Made by a program: the position numbers and the translations under genes. Positions 13,338-13,395 of a stretch of 13,395 nt of DNA are shown one piece after another. The stretch covers positions 1 to 13,395 of the forward strand of contig JAAEEL010000083.1 in the NCBI GenBank assembly GCA_013415795.1, in the 5' to 3' direction. The first letter of the stretch is position 1. Every line of letters starts with the position of its first letter. The notes beneath the pieces are model-generated. The model saw only the letters and a program-made list of their open reading frames with translations, was not told the origin of the DNA and ran no database searches. The stretch comes from Methanocellales archaeon. Its GTDB lineage: Archaea; Halobacteriota; UBA148.

Positions 13338-13395
13338 TAAAATATCCCAGCTATGCTATTTTCGCTCCATGGTGTGGTTTAAAGAATAGGTTAAA

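Noticed and set aside
13363..13389. ATG at 13369 as the start of the gene served by the right-edge TATA box
   Set aside because: The frame stops after six codons, so at most it could be a short leader peptide. No evidence supports that.

Overview
The window is a compact, AT-rich piece of an archaeal chromosome. The archaeal assignment rests on a hypusine-type translation factor aIF5A with deoxyhypusine synthase, an archaeal RibL-type FAD synthetase, a DRG-type GTPase, a type IV pilin-like protein with an archaeal N-terminus, and A/T boxes placed where archaeal TATA boxes sit. The pair DUF447 plus a CitG-like enzyme points to a lineage that uses tetrahydromethanopterin. A methanogen or an anaerobic methane oxidiser related to Methanomicrobia is the best guess, but it is only a guess. 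I see no tRNA, rRNA, CRISPR array, intact insertion sequence or other clear mobile element.

Left part (1-4211). A DRG-family GTPase runs off the left edge on the minus strand and is divergent from a small RDD membrane protein. A 366-base stretch (1677-2042) then has no intact gene but carries two overlapping open stretches that may be a decayed gene. Next comes a minus-strand pair, a CitG-like phosphoribosyl-transferase homologue followed by DUF447, joined by a TGATG overlap. After a gene-poor spacer there is a small unrecognised four-helix membrane protein.

Centre (4212-9324). Five minus-strand genes are packed head to tail with overlaps or 1-nt gaps: aIF5A, an agmatinase/ureohydrolase, deoxyhypusine synthase, a JAMM/MPN metalloprotease and RibL. 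The first three form a complete substrate-and-enzyme set for making (deoxy)hypusine on aIF5A. Divergent from this operon is a plus-strand pair: an inositol-monophosphatase-family phosphatase and NAD kinase, 5 nt apart. The same two activities are fused in one Methanocaldococcus jannaschii protein. NAD kinase converges, 2 nt apart, on a dCMP-deaminase-type gene.

Right part (9325-13395). Histidyl-tRNA synthetase is transcribed rightward from a spacer shared with the deaminase. A bidirectional terminator-like hairpin separates it from a minus-strand operon: a MacB/FtsX-type permease, its ATPase, and a pilin-like protein with a proline-rich stalk. The right edge holds this operon's promoter. Beyond it is a rightward-facing TATA box embedded in a symmetric cluster of ATGAG(C) half-sites, probably the operator of a gene just outside the window.

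Most of the window is housekeeping. The parts that reward a second look are the hypusine cluster with its JAMM and RibL tail, the CitG-like/DUF447 pair, the pilin-like protein tied to a MacB-type ABC transporter, and the half-site cluster at the right edge.
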